From NCBI RefSeq assembly GCF_900187425.1, contig NZ_FYDJ01000009.1, positions 1-64,000 of the forward strand: a stretch of 64,000 nt of DNA, read 5' to 3'. Made by a program: the position numbers and the translations under genes. Shown here in pieces: positions 26,498-35,145 of the stretch. This stretch comes from Pseudomonas sp. Irchel s3h14 (GTDB lineage Bacteria; Pseudomonadota; Gammaproteobacteria; Pseudomonadales; Pseudomonadaceae). How positions within the stretch are numbered: position 1 is the stretch's first letter; each line of letters starts with the position of its first letter. The notes beneath the pieces were generated by a model. That model was not told the DNA's origin and made no database searches. It was given only the letters and a program-made list of their open reading frames with translations.

Positions 26498-27163
26498 TCA
26501 CTGGTGAACCGGCGCTGGATCGCCATGCTCTGCTGGCTCCGGCGTATCACTGCCGTAACGGGAAATATCGAGGCCTTCGGCGCTGAGCTGCGGTTTTCTC
26601 TTGGCCATCAAGTCAGCCAGCAAGCGGTCGGAGCCACAGGCCATGGTCCAGCCGAGCGTGCCATGACCGGTGTTCAGGAACAGGTTCTTGAACGGTGTGG
26701 CACCGACAATCGGCGTGCCGTCCGGAGTGGTCGAGCGCAGGCCGGTCCAGAAGCTGGCTTCGGCCAGATTGCCGCCCTGAGGATAAAGGTCGTTGACGAT
26801 CTTCTCCAGGGTTTCGCGCCGACGCGGGTTCAGCGACAGGTCAAAACCGGCTATTTCAGCCATGCCACCGACGCGGATGCGGTTGTCGAAACGGGTAATC
26901 GCGACCTTGTAGGTCTCGTCGAGAATGGTCGAAGTCGGGGCCATCGCCGGGTTGGTGATCGGCACGGTCAGGGAGTAACCCTTGAGCGGATACACCGGCG
27001 CCTTGATCCCCAGCGGCTTGAGCAGTTGCGGCGAGTAGCTGCTGCGACAATTCTCGGCATAAGCGCTTTTAACGAAGGCATATCCCCTGCTCACACCATC
27101 ACCGAGACCCAAAAACAGGCAGGACAGCACCGGGCGCAACCGCCTGTGGATCTTACAAAACAT
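26498..27163 (-). pseudogene. Truncated dadA-like D-amino acid dehydrogenase fragment
   Basis: The open frame reads 221 residues, of which about 180 (from SYSPQLLKPLGIKAPVYPLKGYSL, about 27045, onward) are the C-terminal part of a DadA-type D-amino acid dehydrogenase, including TRFDNRIRVGGMAEIAGFDL, GLRSTTPDGTPIVG and NTGHGTLGWTMACGS, and ending SAEGLDISRYG. The N-terminal FAD-binding half is missing, replaced by about 40 unrelated residues. Without the nucleotide-binding fold it should be inactive. It lies between two terminator-like or regulatory stretches inside the AEP region and looks like debris of a rearrangement. Confidence 0.85.
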
Positions 27164-27418
27164 TTTGGGCGGATCGCCTTTTCCGAGCAGGAAGAAAAGG
27201 TCGAGCTGTCGACCACACCCTGTACCGAAGCGTCGGGAATCCAGGTGTGAAGATTATTTTTCCGCGACGGCATCGAATCGCGAACGGCTACTTGGGCAAG
27301 TACGTAAATCCAAGAGCTGCATCGTCATGGGAAGAGATTTGAACCAACAGAATCCAAATTGAACGCACCAGACAGATCGGGGCTGATTTACAGCGGCGAT
27401 GAAATCTCACTTATAAGC

Positions 27419-27458
27419 TCAGCTTGTATTTGTAATGTGATAAATCGATTTCAGTTAT
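27419..27458. promoter_or_regulatory. Operator-like motif, copy 2 (before phnW)
   Basis: Contains TCAGCTT, 13 bases, then GATAAATCGATTTCAGTTAT (27439-27458). The block GATAAATCGATTT is identical to the copy in the lysR/ridA intergenic region, and TCAGCTT lies at the same distance within one base. It is 68-107 bases before the phnW start, a normal place for a LysR-type activator. Confidence 0.65.
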
Positions 27459-27500
27459 TTCTGCGCAAGTGTTTTTATCAATCCGTGCATCACTCCTCAT

Positions 27501-27508
27501 AAAAACAA
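27501..27508 (+). promoter_or_regulatory. CA motif (Hfq/Crc-type) before phnW
   Basis: AAAAACAA matches the AANAANAA pattern bound by Hfq with Crc during carbon catabolite repression in pseudomonads. It lies 18 bases before the start, just upstream of the ribosome binding site. Confidence 0.4.
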
Positions 27509-27525
27509 CACCGCCGGAGAAGATC

Positions 27526-28692
27526 ATGACCACCGCTGAATTCCCGACCACCCAACCGCTGGCAACCCCTGCCTTGGGCGAGCCCTACCTGTTGACCCCA
27601 GGCCCGCTGACCACCTCCAAAGCCACCAAGGAAGCCATGTTGCGCGATTGGGGCTCATGGGACGGTGCCTTCAACCAGGTCACTGCTGAAGTTCGCCAGA
27701 AATTGCTCAGCATGGCCGGCGTACAGGATGACAGCTTCGCCTGCGTGCCATTGCAAGGTAGCGGCAGCTACTCAGTAGAGGCCGCATTGGCCACCGCCAT
27801 CCCGCGTGACGGTAAAGCCCTGGTGCTAATGAACGGCGCCTACGGTCAGCGCGCCACCAAGACCCTGGAATACCTCGGTCGTGCCTTCATTACCCTGGAC
27901 AAAGGCGATTACCTGCCTCCGCAGCCGGAGGAAGTGGATGCCCTGCTCAAGGCCAACCCGGACATCACCAATGTCTTCGTCGTCCATTGCGAAACCAGCT
28001 CCGGCATCCTCAACCCGCTGCGTGAAATCGCCGATGTCGTGAAGGCCCACGGCAAGAGCCTGATTATCGACGCCATGAGTTCCTTCGGCGCCGTGCCGTT
28101 GACTGTGAATGAAATAGCCTTTGACGTGGTGGTGTCATCCGCCAACAAATGCATCGAGGGCATTCCAGGCTTTGGTTTCGTGATCATCCGCCGCTCTGTC
28201 ATTGAAGCCGCCAAAGGCCGCGCCAACTCGCTGTCCCTCGATCTCTTCGAACAGTGGGCCTACATGGAGCGCACCGGTCAATGGCGCTTCACACCGCCGA
28301 CCCACAGTGTGGTGGCCTTCCACAAGGCGTTGGAACAGCACAGCGCCGAAGGCGGCGTGCATGGCCGGTTGGCGCGCTACACACGCAACCGCGACGTACT
28401 GGTCGCTGGTATGCGCGAGTTGGGCTTCAGGACACTGTTGGAAGACCGTTGGCTGTCGCCGATCATCACCACGTTCTTCAGCCCTGAACATCCCAATTTT
28501 GATTTCACGCGCTTCTACGAAGAACTCAAGGCCCGTCAGTTCATCATCTACCCGGGCAAGCTGACCGTTGCTGAGAGTTTCCGTATTGGCTGCATCGGCC
28601 AGATCGACGAATACATCGTCCACCAATTGCTCCGCGCTATCGCAGACAGTCTCGTCGCCATGGACGTGGACATGCTCAAGCCCGCAGCCTGA
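27526..28692 (+). CDS. phnW: 2-aminoethylphosphonate:pyruvate transaminase PhnW
   Basis: A 388-residue class V PLP aminotransferase converting 2-aminoethylphosphonate and pyruvate to phosphonoacetaldehyde and alanine. Signatures are LLTPGPLTTS near the N-terminus, GSGSYSVEAA (phosphate-cup region), HCETSSGILNPL, IIDAMSSFGA and SSANKCIEGIPGFGF with the PLP lysine K208; YPGKLTVAESFRIGCIG closes the protein. The start at 27526 follows CGGAGAAG. It heads the phnW-MFS-phnX-aldehyde dehydrogenase series and carries a LysR-type operator and a CA motif upstream. Confidence 0.96.
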   Translation: MTTAEFPTTQPLATPALGEPYLLTPGPLTTSKATKEAMLRDWGSWDGAFNQVTAEVRQKLLSMAGVQDDSFACVPLQGSGSYSVEAALATAIPRDGKALVLMNGAYGQRATKTLEYLGRAFITLDKGDYLPPQPEEVDALLKANPDITNVFVVHCETSSGILNPLREIADVVKAHGKSLIIDAMSSFGAVPLTVNEIAFDVVVSSANKCIEGIPGFGFVIIRRSVIEAAKGRANSLSLDLFEQWAYMERTGQWRFTPPTHSVVAFHKALEQHSAEGGVHGRLARYTRNRDVLVAGMRELGFRTLLEDRWLSPIITTFFSPEHPNFDFTRFYEELKARQFIIYPGKLTVAESFRIGCIGQIDEYIVHQLLRAIADSLVAMDVDMLKPAA

Positions 28693-28902
28693 TCGACCCC
28701 TTTTAGGTTTCTGCCGATTCGAGCACTGGTGCAATGGGTAGCGCCTTTGGGCAGAGATCTTTTTTAAACCATGGATTCGGTGACGTATCGCTCGGCAGCG
28801 CCGGGCAGGAGTCAGCGACCGCCGTCATTTATATCTTGAAGCCTGATGCCATTCTCACGGCCATCTGATCGATGTCGTGCGCCTGGACAGACTTGTGCAC
28901 CG

Positions 28903-28918
28903 AAAACAAAAACAAAAA
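28903..28918 (+). promoter_or_regulatory. CA-rich tract in MFS transporter leader
   Basis: AAAACAAAAACAAAAA contains overlapping AANAANAA-type sites, about 48 bases before the MFS start. It is a possible Hfq/Crc binding site, though further from the ribosome binding site than usual. Confidence 0.3.
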
Positions 28919-28965
28919 CCGACCTCATTTGCGCTGTCTGGCACCTCACACGGGATCAGTACACC

Positions 28966-30309
28966 ATGAACAAGAACACCACAAGTCCTCTCGCAACCGG
29001 CTGGAAATCTCTCCAGCGTTGGCGCGTGCAAGTTTTTCTCATCACCTGGGTGGCTTATGCCGCCTTCTACTTCACCCGCAAGGCGTTTTCTGTTGCCAAA
29101 CTGGGTATTGGCGAAGATCCAAGCTTCATGCTCGAAAAGGCCATGATGGCCAATCTCGACGCCCTCTACTTGGCCGCTTATGCCGTGGGCCAGTTCCTCT
29201 GGGGTAATTTCGCCGACCGCTTCGGACCAAGGGTCGTGGTACTTAGCGGCCTGGTCATCTCAGCGCTGGCGGCGCTGCTCATGGGGACCTACGCCACCTT
29301 ACCGATTTTCGTCTCCTGCATGCTGGTACAGGGTCTCGCTCAATCCACCGGTTGGTCAGGCCTGTGCAAGAATATCGGGAGCTTCTTCAGCACTGGCGAA
29401 CGTGGCCGCGTAATGGGTTACTGGTGCACCTGCTACGCGTTCGGCGGACTAGTGGCAACGCCATTTGCAGGTTGGTGGGCCTATCAGGTCTTCCACGACT
29501 GGCGCATGTCGTTCATCAGCAGTGCTGTGGTGGTACTGGTGGTAGCAGTGCTGTTCTTTTTCCTGCAACGCAACCGGCCGGAGGACGTAGGTCTGCCTCC
29601 TGTCGAGATCGAGATCGAACCCGTCAGCAACGTCGTGGTGCCGCGCGAAAGTATGTGGGCTGGCTTGCGCGCCGTGATGAAAAATCGAACCGTGCTGGTT
29701 CTCGGCCTTGCCTATTTCATGCTTAAGCCCGCGCGCTATGCAATTCTCCTGTGGGGCCCAGTAATCATCTACGAACGGATGCCTGAGATCGGCAAAGTCG
29801 CATCTGCCATCGTACCCACCGCCTTCGAATTGGCGGGCCTGGTGGGCCCGATCCTTATCGGTATCGCATCAGATAAGTACTTCGGCGCTCGTCGGATGCC
29901 GGCCTGTGTCCTTAGCTTGGTTGTCCTCACCATCTGCCTAGGGTTGTTTGTCCCTGCGATGCAGAGCGGCAGTCTTTATATGGTGGTCGGCCTGCTGTTC
30001 ATGATGGGCCTGACCCTCTACGGGCCGGATTCGATGCTGAGCGGCTCGGCTGCCATTGATTTCGGTAGCAAGGACGGAGCGGCCTCCGCGGCAGGCTTCG
30101 TCAACGGCTGCGGTTCGGTAGGTGCCATTCTTGGTGGCTTGCTGCCCGGCTACTTCGACACCACCACCATATTCCTGGTGTTCACTGCCTCAGCGCTTCT
30201 AGCCAGTCTGATACTGGTGCCCTTCTGGAACAGCCGCCCGAAAACAATCGAAAGCAAGGCGCTTGCTTCGACTCCGGTGCAACCGGTCATTGTCGGCACC
30301 AATTCCTGA
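28966..30309 (+). CDS. MFS organophosphate-type transporter (likely AEP uptake)
   Basis: A 447-residue twelve-helix major facilitator of the organophosphate:phosphate antiporter group (UhpC/GlpT/PgtP-like). Early landmarks are YAAFYFTRKAFSVAKLG, typical of that group, then AAYAVGQFLWGNFADRFGPR and a mid-loop RNRPEDVGLPP. Lying between phnW and phnX, it most likely imports 2-aminoethylphosphonate; I recall an MFS-like AEP carrier (AepP) in P. putida but cannot confirm that this is it. ATG at 28966 has no clear ribosome binding site; an upstream frame to 28846 is unsupported. Confidence 0.82.
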   Translation: MNKNTTSPLATGWKSLQRWRVQVFLITWVAYAAFYFTRKAFSVAKLGIGEDPSFMLEKAMMANLDALYLAAYAVGQFLWGNFADRFGPRVVVLSGLVISALAALLMGTYATLPIFVSCMLVQGLAQSTGWSGLCKNIGSFFSTGERGRVMGYWCTCYAFGGLVATPFAGWWAYQVFHDWRMSFISSAVVVLVVAVLFFFLQRNRPEDVGLPPVEIEIEPVSNVVVPRESMWAGLRAVMKNRTVLVLGLAYFMLKPARYAILLWGPVIIYERMPEIGKVASAIVPTAFELAGLVGPILIGIASDKYFGARRMPACVLSLVVLTICLGLFVPAMQSGSLYMVVGLLFMMGLTLYGPDSMLSGSAAIDFGSKDGAASAAGFVNGCGSVGAILGGLLPGYFDTTTIFLVFTASALLASLILVPFWNSRPKTIESKALASTPVQPVIVGTNS

Positions 30310-30348
30310 ATTCGAACTAACCAATTATCCATCACTGGAGCAATCACC

Positions 30349-31176
30349 ATGCATTACAAACAACCTTCTCAACTGCAAGCTGTGGTCCTCGACTGGGCGG
30401 GCACCGTCGTTGACTTCGGCTCTTTCGCACCCACTCAGATCTTCGTGGAAGCCTTCGGCGAATTCGGCGTTGCCGTCTCTTTGGAAGAAGCACGTGGTCC
30501 CATGGGCATGGGCAAGTGGGATCACATCCGCACGCTGTGCAACGAGCCACAGATTGCCGCACGCTACCAGGCCGCCTTCGGTCGCCTGCCAACGGATGAT
30601 GATGTCACCGCCCTCTACGAGCGCTTCATGCCGTTGCAGATCGAAAAGATCGCCCTGCACTCGGCGTTGATTCCCGGTGCTCTCGATACTATCAACGGCT
30701 TACGCGACAAGGGTCTGAAAATCGGCTCCTGCTCGGGTTATCCGGCCGTGGTCATGGAAAAAGTCGTAGAGCTGGCGCGTAAGAACGGCTACGTCACCGA
30801 CCACGTTGTTGCCACCGACGAAGTGCCCAACGGTCGTCCGCATCCCGCACAGGCCTTGGCCAATGTAATCGCTCTGGGGATCAGCGACGTCGCGGCTTGC
30901 GTCAAGGTCGACGACACCTGGCCGGGCATCCTCGAAGGCCGCAGCGCGGGCATGTGGACGGTCGCACTGACCTGCTCCGGCAACGCACTGGGTCTGACCT
31001 ATGAGGAATTCAAAGACTTGTCCCTGGAGGAGTTGGCCGAAGAACGCACACGCATCATCAAGATGTTCGAAGGCTCTCGCCCGCACTACCTGATCGACAC
31101 CATCGTCGAGTTGCCGGCAGTCATCGAAGACATCAATGCGCGCCTGGCACGCGGAGAAACCCCACAGGGTTCCTGA
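30349..31176 (+). CDS. phnX: Phosphonoacetaldehyde hydrolase PhnX
   Basis: A 275-residue HAD-superfamily phosphonatase that cleaves the C-P bond of phosphonoacetaldehyde to acetaldehyde and phosphate. The nucleophile D15 is in VVLDWAGTVVD, and the Schiff-base lysine K56 in GPMGMGKWDHI; the HAD loop 2 serine is in GSCSGYPAVVMEKV, and the acidic loop VKVDDTWPGILEG completes the site. The length matches the family. It follows the MFS transporter by 39 bases and precedes the aldehyde dehydrogenase that would oxidise its product. Confidence 0.96.
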   Translation: MHYKQPSQLQAVVLDWAGTVVDFGSFAPTQIFVEAFGEFGVAVSLEEARGPMGMGKWDHIRTLCNEPQIAARYQAAFGRLPTDDDVTALYERFMPLQIEKIALHSALIPGALDTINGLRDKGLKIGSCSGYPAVVMEKVVELARKNGYVTDHVVATDEVPNGRPHPAQALANVIALGISDVAACVKVDDTWPGILEGRSAGMWTVALTCSGNALGLTYEEFKDLSLEELAEERTRIIKMFEGSRPHYLIDTIVELPAVIEDINARLARGETPQGS

Positions 31177-31201
31177 CCCTGCACGGCTTGTGTCACTGAC
31201 A

Positions 31202-31224
31202 GTGGCCGTCCCACGGACGGTCAC
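31202..31224 (+). other. Hairpin between phnX and aldehyde dehydrogenase
   Basis: GTGGCCGTCC-CAC-GGACGGTCAC forms a 10-bp stem with one G-T pair and a 3-base loop. No T run follows, so it is not a standard terminator; it may stabilise the upstream message or act as a processing site. Confidence 0.4.
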
Positions 31225-31231
31225 AACCCAA

Positions 31232-31239
31232 AACAACAA
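31232..31239 (+). promoter_or_regulatory. CA motif (Hfq/Crc-type) before aldehyde dehydrogenase
   Basis: AACAACAA fits AANAANAA and lies 12 bases before the start, abutting the AAGAGA ribosome binding site, the usual position for translational repression by Hfq/Crc. Confidence 0.45.
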
Positions 31240-31251
31240 GAGATTCCGACC

Positions 31252-32772
31252 ATGAACTACGCCCACCCAGGCACTCCCGGCGCCATCGTTTCCTTCAAGT
31301 CCCGTTATGGCAACTACATCGGCGGTGAGTTCGTCGCACCGGTCAACGGTCAGTACTTCACCACCACCTCGCCCGTGAATGGCCAACCGATTGCCGAATT
31401 TCCCCGCTCCAGCGCCGAAGACATTGACAAGGCGCTGGACGCTGCCCATGCGGCGGCCGATGCCTGGGGCAAAACTTCAGTGCAGGACCGCTCTTTGGCG
31501 CTGCTGAAAATCGCCGACCGCATCGAGCAAAACCTCGAACTGTTGGCCGTCACCGAAACCTGGGACAACGGCAAAGCCGTGCGTGAAACCCTTAACGCCG
31601 ATATCCCGCTGGCCGTGGACCATTTCCGCTACTACGCCGGTTGCATCCGTGCACAGGAAGGTAGCTCCGCTGAAATCAATGAACACACCGCGGCGTATCA
31701 CTTCCATGAACCGCTGGGCGTGGTCGGGCAGATCATCCCGTGGAACTTCCCGATCCTGATGGCCGCCTGGAAACTCGCCCCGGCCCTGGCGGCTGGTAAC
31801 TGCGTGGTGCTCAAACCTGCCGAACAAACCCCGCTGGGCATTACCGTGCTGATGGAGCTGATCGGCGACCTGCTGCCACCGGGCGTGCTGAACGTGGTGC
31901 AAGGTTTCGGCAAAGAAGCCGGCGAAGCCCTGGCCACCAGCAAACGCATCGCCAAGATCGCCTTCACCGGCTCGACCCCGGTCGGCTCGCACATCATGAA
32001 ATGCGCTGCCGAAAACATCATTCCGTCCACCGTGGAGCTGGGTGGCAAGTCGCCGAACATCTTCTTCGCCGACATCATGCAAGCCGAAGAAACCTTCATC
32101 GAAAAAGCCGCCGAAGGCCTGGTGCTGGCGTTCTTCAACCAGGGCGAAGTCTGCACCTGCCCGTCCCGCGCCTTGGTGCAAGAGTCGATCTATGACGACT
32201 TCATGAAAGTCGTGATGAAGAAAGTGCTGTCGATCAAACGTGGCGACCCGCTGGACACCAACACCATGGTCGGCGCCCAGGCGTCCGAGCAGCAATTCGA
32301 CAAAATCCTTTCGTACCTGGAAATCGCCAAAGGCGAAGGCGCCGAGCTGCTGACCGGCGGCAAAGTGGAGAAACTCGAGGGCAACCTAGCGACCGGGTAT
32401 TACATCCAGCCGACCCTGCTCAAGGGCACCAACAAAATGCGCGTGTTCCAGGAAGAAATCTTTGGCCCGGTGGTGAGCATCACCACCTTCAAAGACGAAG
32501 CCGAAGCCCTGGCCATCGCCAACGACACCGAGTTCGGCCTGGGTGCCGGCCTCTGGACCCGCGACATCAACCGCGCTTATCGCATGGGTCGCGCCATCAA
32601 GGCCGGCCGGGTGTGGACCAATTGCTACCACCTGTACCCGGCGCACGCCGCGTTCGGCGGTTACAAAAAATCCGGCGTCGGTCGTGAAACCCACAAAATG
32701 ATGCTCGATCACTATCAGCAGACCAAAAACCTGCTGGTGAGCTACGACATCAATCCATTGGGCTTCTTCTAA
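31252..32772 (+). CDS. exaC: NAD-dependent acetaldehyde dehydrogenase (ExaC/AldB-like)
   Basis: A 506-residue aldehyde dehydrogenase oxidising acetaldehyde and similar short aldehydes to acids. It carries the VVGQIIPWNFPILMA cofactor segment, FTGSTPVGSHI, ELGGKSPNIFF with the general base glutamate, and FFNQGEVCTCPSRALV with the catalytic cysteine (C301 or C303). In the ethanol-oxidation system the family is called ExaC; here it is directly downstream of phnX, whose product is acetaldehyde, so it plausibly completes AEP breakdown to acetate. It has a CA motif next to the ribosome binding site. Confidence 0.93.
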   Translation: MNYAHPGTPGAIVSFKSRYGNYIGGEFVAPVNGQYFTTTSPVNGQPIAEFPRSSAEDIDKALDAAHAAADAWGKTSVQDRSLALLKIADRIEQNLELLAVTETWDNGKAVRETLNADIPLAVDHFRYYAGCIRAQEGSSAEINEHTAAYHFHEPLGVVGQIIPWNFPILMAAWKLAPALAAGNCVVLKPAEQTPLGITVLMELIGDLLPPGVLNVVQGFGKEAGEALATSKRIAKIAFTGSTPVGSHIMKCAAENIIPSTVELGGKSPNIFFADIMQAEETFIEKAAEGLVLAFFNQGEVCTCPSRALVQESIYDDFMKVVMKKVLSIKRGDPLDTNTMVGAQASEQQFDKILSYLEIAKGEGAELLTGGKVEKLEGNLATGYYIQPTLLKGTNKMRVFQEEIFGPVVSITTFKDEAEALAIANDTEFGLGAGLWTRDINRAYRMGRAIKAGRVWTNCYHLYPAHAAFGGYKKSGVGRETHKMMLDHYQQTKNLLVSYDINPLGFF

Positions 32773-32797
32773 CCCGGCGCGATACCGCGTAACGGCT

Positions 32798-32843
32798 ATC
32801 GCGGGCAAGCCTCGCTCCTACAGGAGCATGGCTTGCCCGCGAT
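32798..32843. repeat. REP-type inverted repeat
   Basis: Arms ATCGCGGGCAAGCC (32798-32811) and GGCTTGCCCGCGAT (32830-32843) are perfect inverted repeats of 14 bp around GCTCCTACAGGAGC. It belongs to the same family as the element at 49942-50030. Confidence 0.85.
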
Positions 32844-32918
32844 GGCGTCCTCAATGACACACCGAACATTCAAGGACTGGATGCTCTGCTCCCCTTGATC
32901 GATCCTTTGGAGCCCTCA

Positions 32919-34802
32919 ATGAAAATCCGTTACAAGGTAAGCCTTGTGGCTGCTTGTGTGCTGTTCGTGACGACCAGTCTCCTGTCGCTGGTCCAGGTAG
33001 AGCAGATACGTACGATTTTGCGTCACCAGGTTGAGGCGAGCATTTCCGAATCGAGCAATGCGGTCGCACGCCAGATCGAAAACTGGCTAAACGGCAAACT
33101 TCGTCTGATGGATTTGGCATCCCAGGCGATCGACCGCCAGTACAGCCCGCAAGCGACCCAACGAATCTTCGATTCGCCCATTCTGAAAGACGAATTCAAG
33201 CTGGTATTCGGCGCCCTTGAGTCTGATGGAAAACCCATCAAGAACACCGCGTCCTGGAATCCCAAACCTGACTATGACGGTCGCGCCCGCCCTTGGTACG
33301 TAACCGGCAAGGCAGGTGGCCAAGCAGTTTTAACCGAACCTTACAAGGACTCCACCACCGGTGAAATTCTGATCTCGGCTGTCGCCCGGATCAGCGATGC
33401 GGGTCAGTTGCTCGGGGTGTTTGGCGGTGACATCCGTTTGACTGCGGTTGCCGATGCCATCAATACGCTGGATTTCGGTGGGGCCGGTTATGCCTTTCTG
33501 CTGAGCAAGAGTGGCAACATCATTTCCCACCCGGACGCTGAACTGAACGGCAAGCCCTACAGCCAGCTTTTCGCAGGAAGCGCCCTACCGCTCAACAGTC
33601 AGCTTCAAGAAGTCAGTAGCGATGGAAAGTCCCTCCTGGTGTCCTTCATCCCACTCACCGATCTCAAGGGCATGGATTGGTACATTGGTGTGGTGCTCGA
33701 TCAGGACATCGTCATGGCCGCAGCCCATATCCTGAGCTGGCGAGCCGTCATCGGTACTGGCCTGGGCGTATTGCTTAGCCTGTTGGTGTTGGGGCTGCTG
33801 GTCAGACGGCTACTGCGCCCCCTGGATCAACTCAAGGAATCGTTGGCAGACATCAATCGCGGAGAAGGCGACCTGACCCGCCAATTACCCGTGGTCGGCA
33901 ATGATGAAATTGCACTGGTCGCCGGTGAGTTCAACCAGTTCCTGCAGAACCTTAAAGCACTCATTGGCGATGTGAAAAGTAGCTCACAACAAGTCCACGA
34001 GAGCACCACAGCGACGTCATGCGAAGCGGATCAGGCCGCCAACCGCGTACAGATTCAACTACAGGAACTGGATCAACTGGCCACCGCCATGACCGAGATG
34101 GCCTCGACCGCCGAGGACGTGGCGCGCAATGCTCAAGCCGCTGCCGAGGCGGCGATCGTTGCCAGCGAGGAAACAGCAAACGGGGTCGCCCTGGTCTCCA
34201 AGTCAACGGGGGCGATCAAGCGTTTGGCTGACGAGATGGACGACACCGGTCATGCCATCAATGAATTATCCACGCTCAGTCAAAGCATCGAATCGATCGT
34301 GGCGGTCATCACCAGCATCGCCGACCAAACCAATCTGCTCGCGCTCAATGCGGCCATCGAGGCGGCACGTGCCGGTGAATCGGGACGCGGTTTCGCCGTG
34401 GTGGCTGACGAGGTGCGCTCACTGGCCTCGCGTACTCAGCAATCCACTCAGGAAATACGCCTGATGATTGATCAATTGCAGGCGGGTGTGAAACACGCCC
34501 AAGTGCGAGTGCAGCAAAGCCGTGACACGGCCAGCAAGACTGCCGGGGACGCCAATGCAGCCAATGAAACGCTCGAACGGATACGTGAGGCCATTTATCG
34601 CATCAATGACATGAACCTGCAGATTGCCACCGCCGCTGAAGAACAGAGCGCCACGACCGAGGAAATCAATCGCAACACGACGAACATCCGCGATATCAGT
34701 CTTGAAGTATCCGGCAGTGCGGACAAGCAAGTTCGTCAATGCTCGGCGATGGTGGAGCACGTTGGCCACCAGGACAAACTTCTCAGTCGCTTCAGGATTT
34801 GA
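32919..34802 (+). CDS. Methyl-accepting chemotaxis protein with dCache_1 sensor
   Basis: A 627-residue chemoreceptor: transmembrane helix at about 7-29, periplasmic double-Cache domain, second helix at about 285-308, HAMP, then a coiled-coil signalling domain with the hairpin DQTNLLALNAAIEAARAGE. The sensor shows DYDGRARPWY at 118-127 (R122, R124, W126, Y127) and FGGDI later, the residue pattern of amino-acid-binding dCache_1 domains. ATG at 32919 follows TTTGGAG. It ends just before a bidirectional terminator and is separated from the aldehyde dehydrogenase by a REP element, so it is its own transcription unit. The ligand is probably an L-amino acid, or a related amine. Confidence 0.93.
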   Translation: MKIRYKVSLVAACVLFVTTSLLSLVQVEQIRTILRHQVEASISESSNAVARQIENWLNGKLRLMDLASQAIDRQYSPQATQRIFDSPILKDEFKLVFGALESDGKPIKNTASWNPKPDYDGRARPWYVTGKAGGQAVLTEPYKDSTTGEILISAVARISDAGQLLGVFGGDIRLTAVADAINTLDFGGAGYAFLLSKSGNIISHPDAELNGKPYSQLFAGSALPLNSQLQEVSSDGKSLLVSFIPLTDLKGMDWYIGVVLDQDIVMAAAHILSWRAVIGTGLGVLLSLLVLGLLVRRLLRPLDQLKESLADINRGEGDLTRQLPVVGNDEIALVAGEFNQFLQNLKALIGDVKSSSQQVHESTTATSCEADQAANRVQIQLQELDQLATAMTEMASTAEDVARNAQAAAEAAIVASEETANGVALVSKSTGAIKRLADEMDDTGHAINELSTLSQSIESIVAVITSIADQTNLLALNAAIEAARAGESGRGFAVVADEVRSLASRTQQSTQEIRLMIDQLQAGVKHAQVRVQQSRDTASKTAGDANAANETLERIREAIYRINDMNLQIATAAEEQSATTEEINRNTTNIRDISLEVSGSADKQVRQCSAMVEHVGHQDKLLSRFRI

Positions 34803-34967
34803 GTTTCGCAATTGCCCGAATGCTCAGGCTGCAAACAGTGACAGATCACAAAAACAACTATTCCACCGAGGTAACAAAGATGCAACTGGGAGGCGCGGCT
34901 CTGGAATGCCTGCTTGGCTCACGCTTTCCAAGGCCTCTCTTTAAACGCTGAACGTAAATGTCACGCA

Positions 34968-35001
34968 CAAAAAAACGCCACTCATTGAGTGGCGTTTTTT
35001 T
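34968..35001. terminator. Bidirectional intrinsic terminator (chemoreceptor / tRNA-Gly)
   Basis: A 9-bp stem ACGCCACTC/GAGTGGCGT (34975-34995) has a run of A on its left and a run of T on its right, so it can stop transcripts from the chemoreceptor side (plus) and from tRNA-Gly (minus). The 165 bases between the chemoreceptor stop and this site hold only a 23-codon open frame (34879-34950) of doubtful meaning. Confidence 0.9.
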
Positions 35002-35007
35002 GAATCT

Positions 35008-35083
<76 letters not shown>

Positions 35084-35145
35084 GTCTTGGTGTGGCGCAT
35101 TCTATAGAATCCAGATGCCCCGTCAACCCCTTGATTCAAAAAAGT

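Larger units (their letters stand above)
27164..27525. other. Intergenic region upstream of phnW
   Basis: This 362-base gap has no credible gene. The 5' part (27164-27400) shows nothing I can name and may be scar sequence next to the dadA fragment. The 3' part holds the second operator-like motif (27419-27458), a CA-rich motif AAAAACAA (27501-27508) and the GGAGA ribosome binding site of phnW. Confidence 0.6.

Noticed and set aside
22745..27080. Similarity between the sequence after the esterase (FVKSWYENCRSS in one frame) and the foreign N-terminus of the dadA fragment (FVKSAYAENCRSS)
   Set aside because: Only about 35 bases with several differences; could be chance, and no parent gene was recognised.
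34879..34950. 23-codon plus frame with a GAGG site after the chemoreceptor
   Set aside because: Too short, no recognisable product and no context; may be chance.
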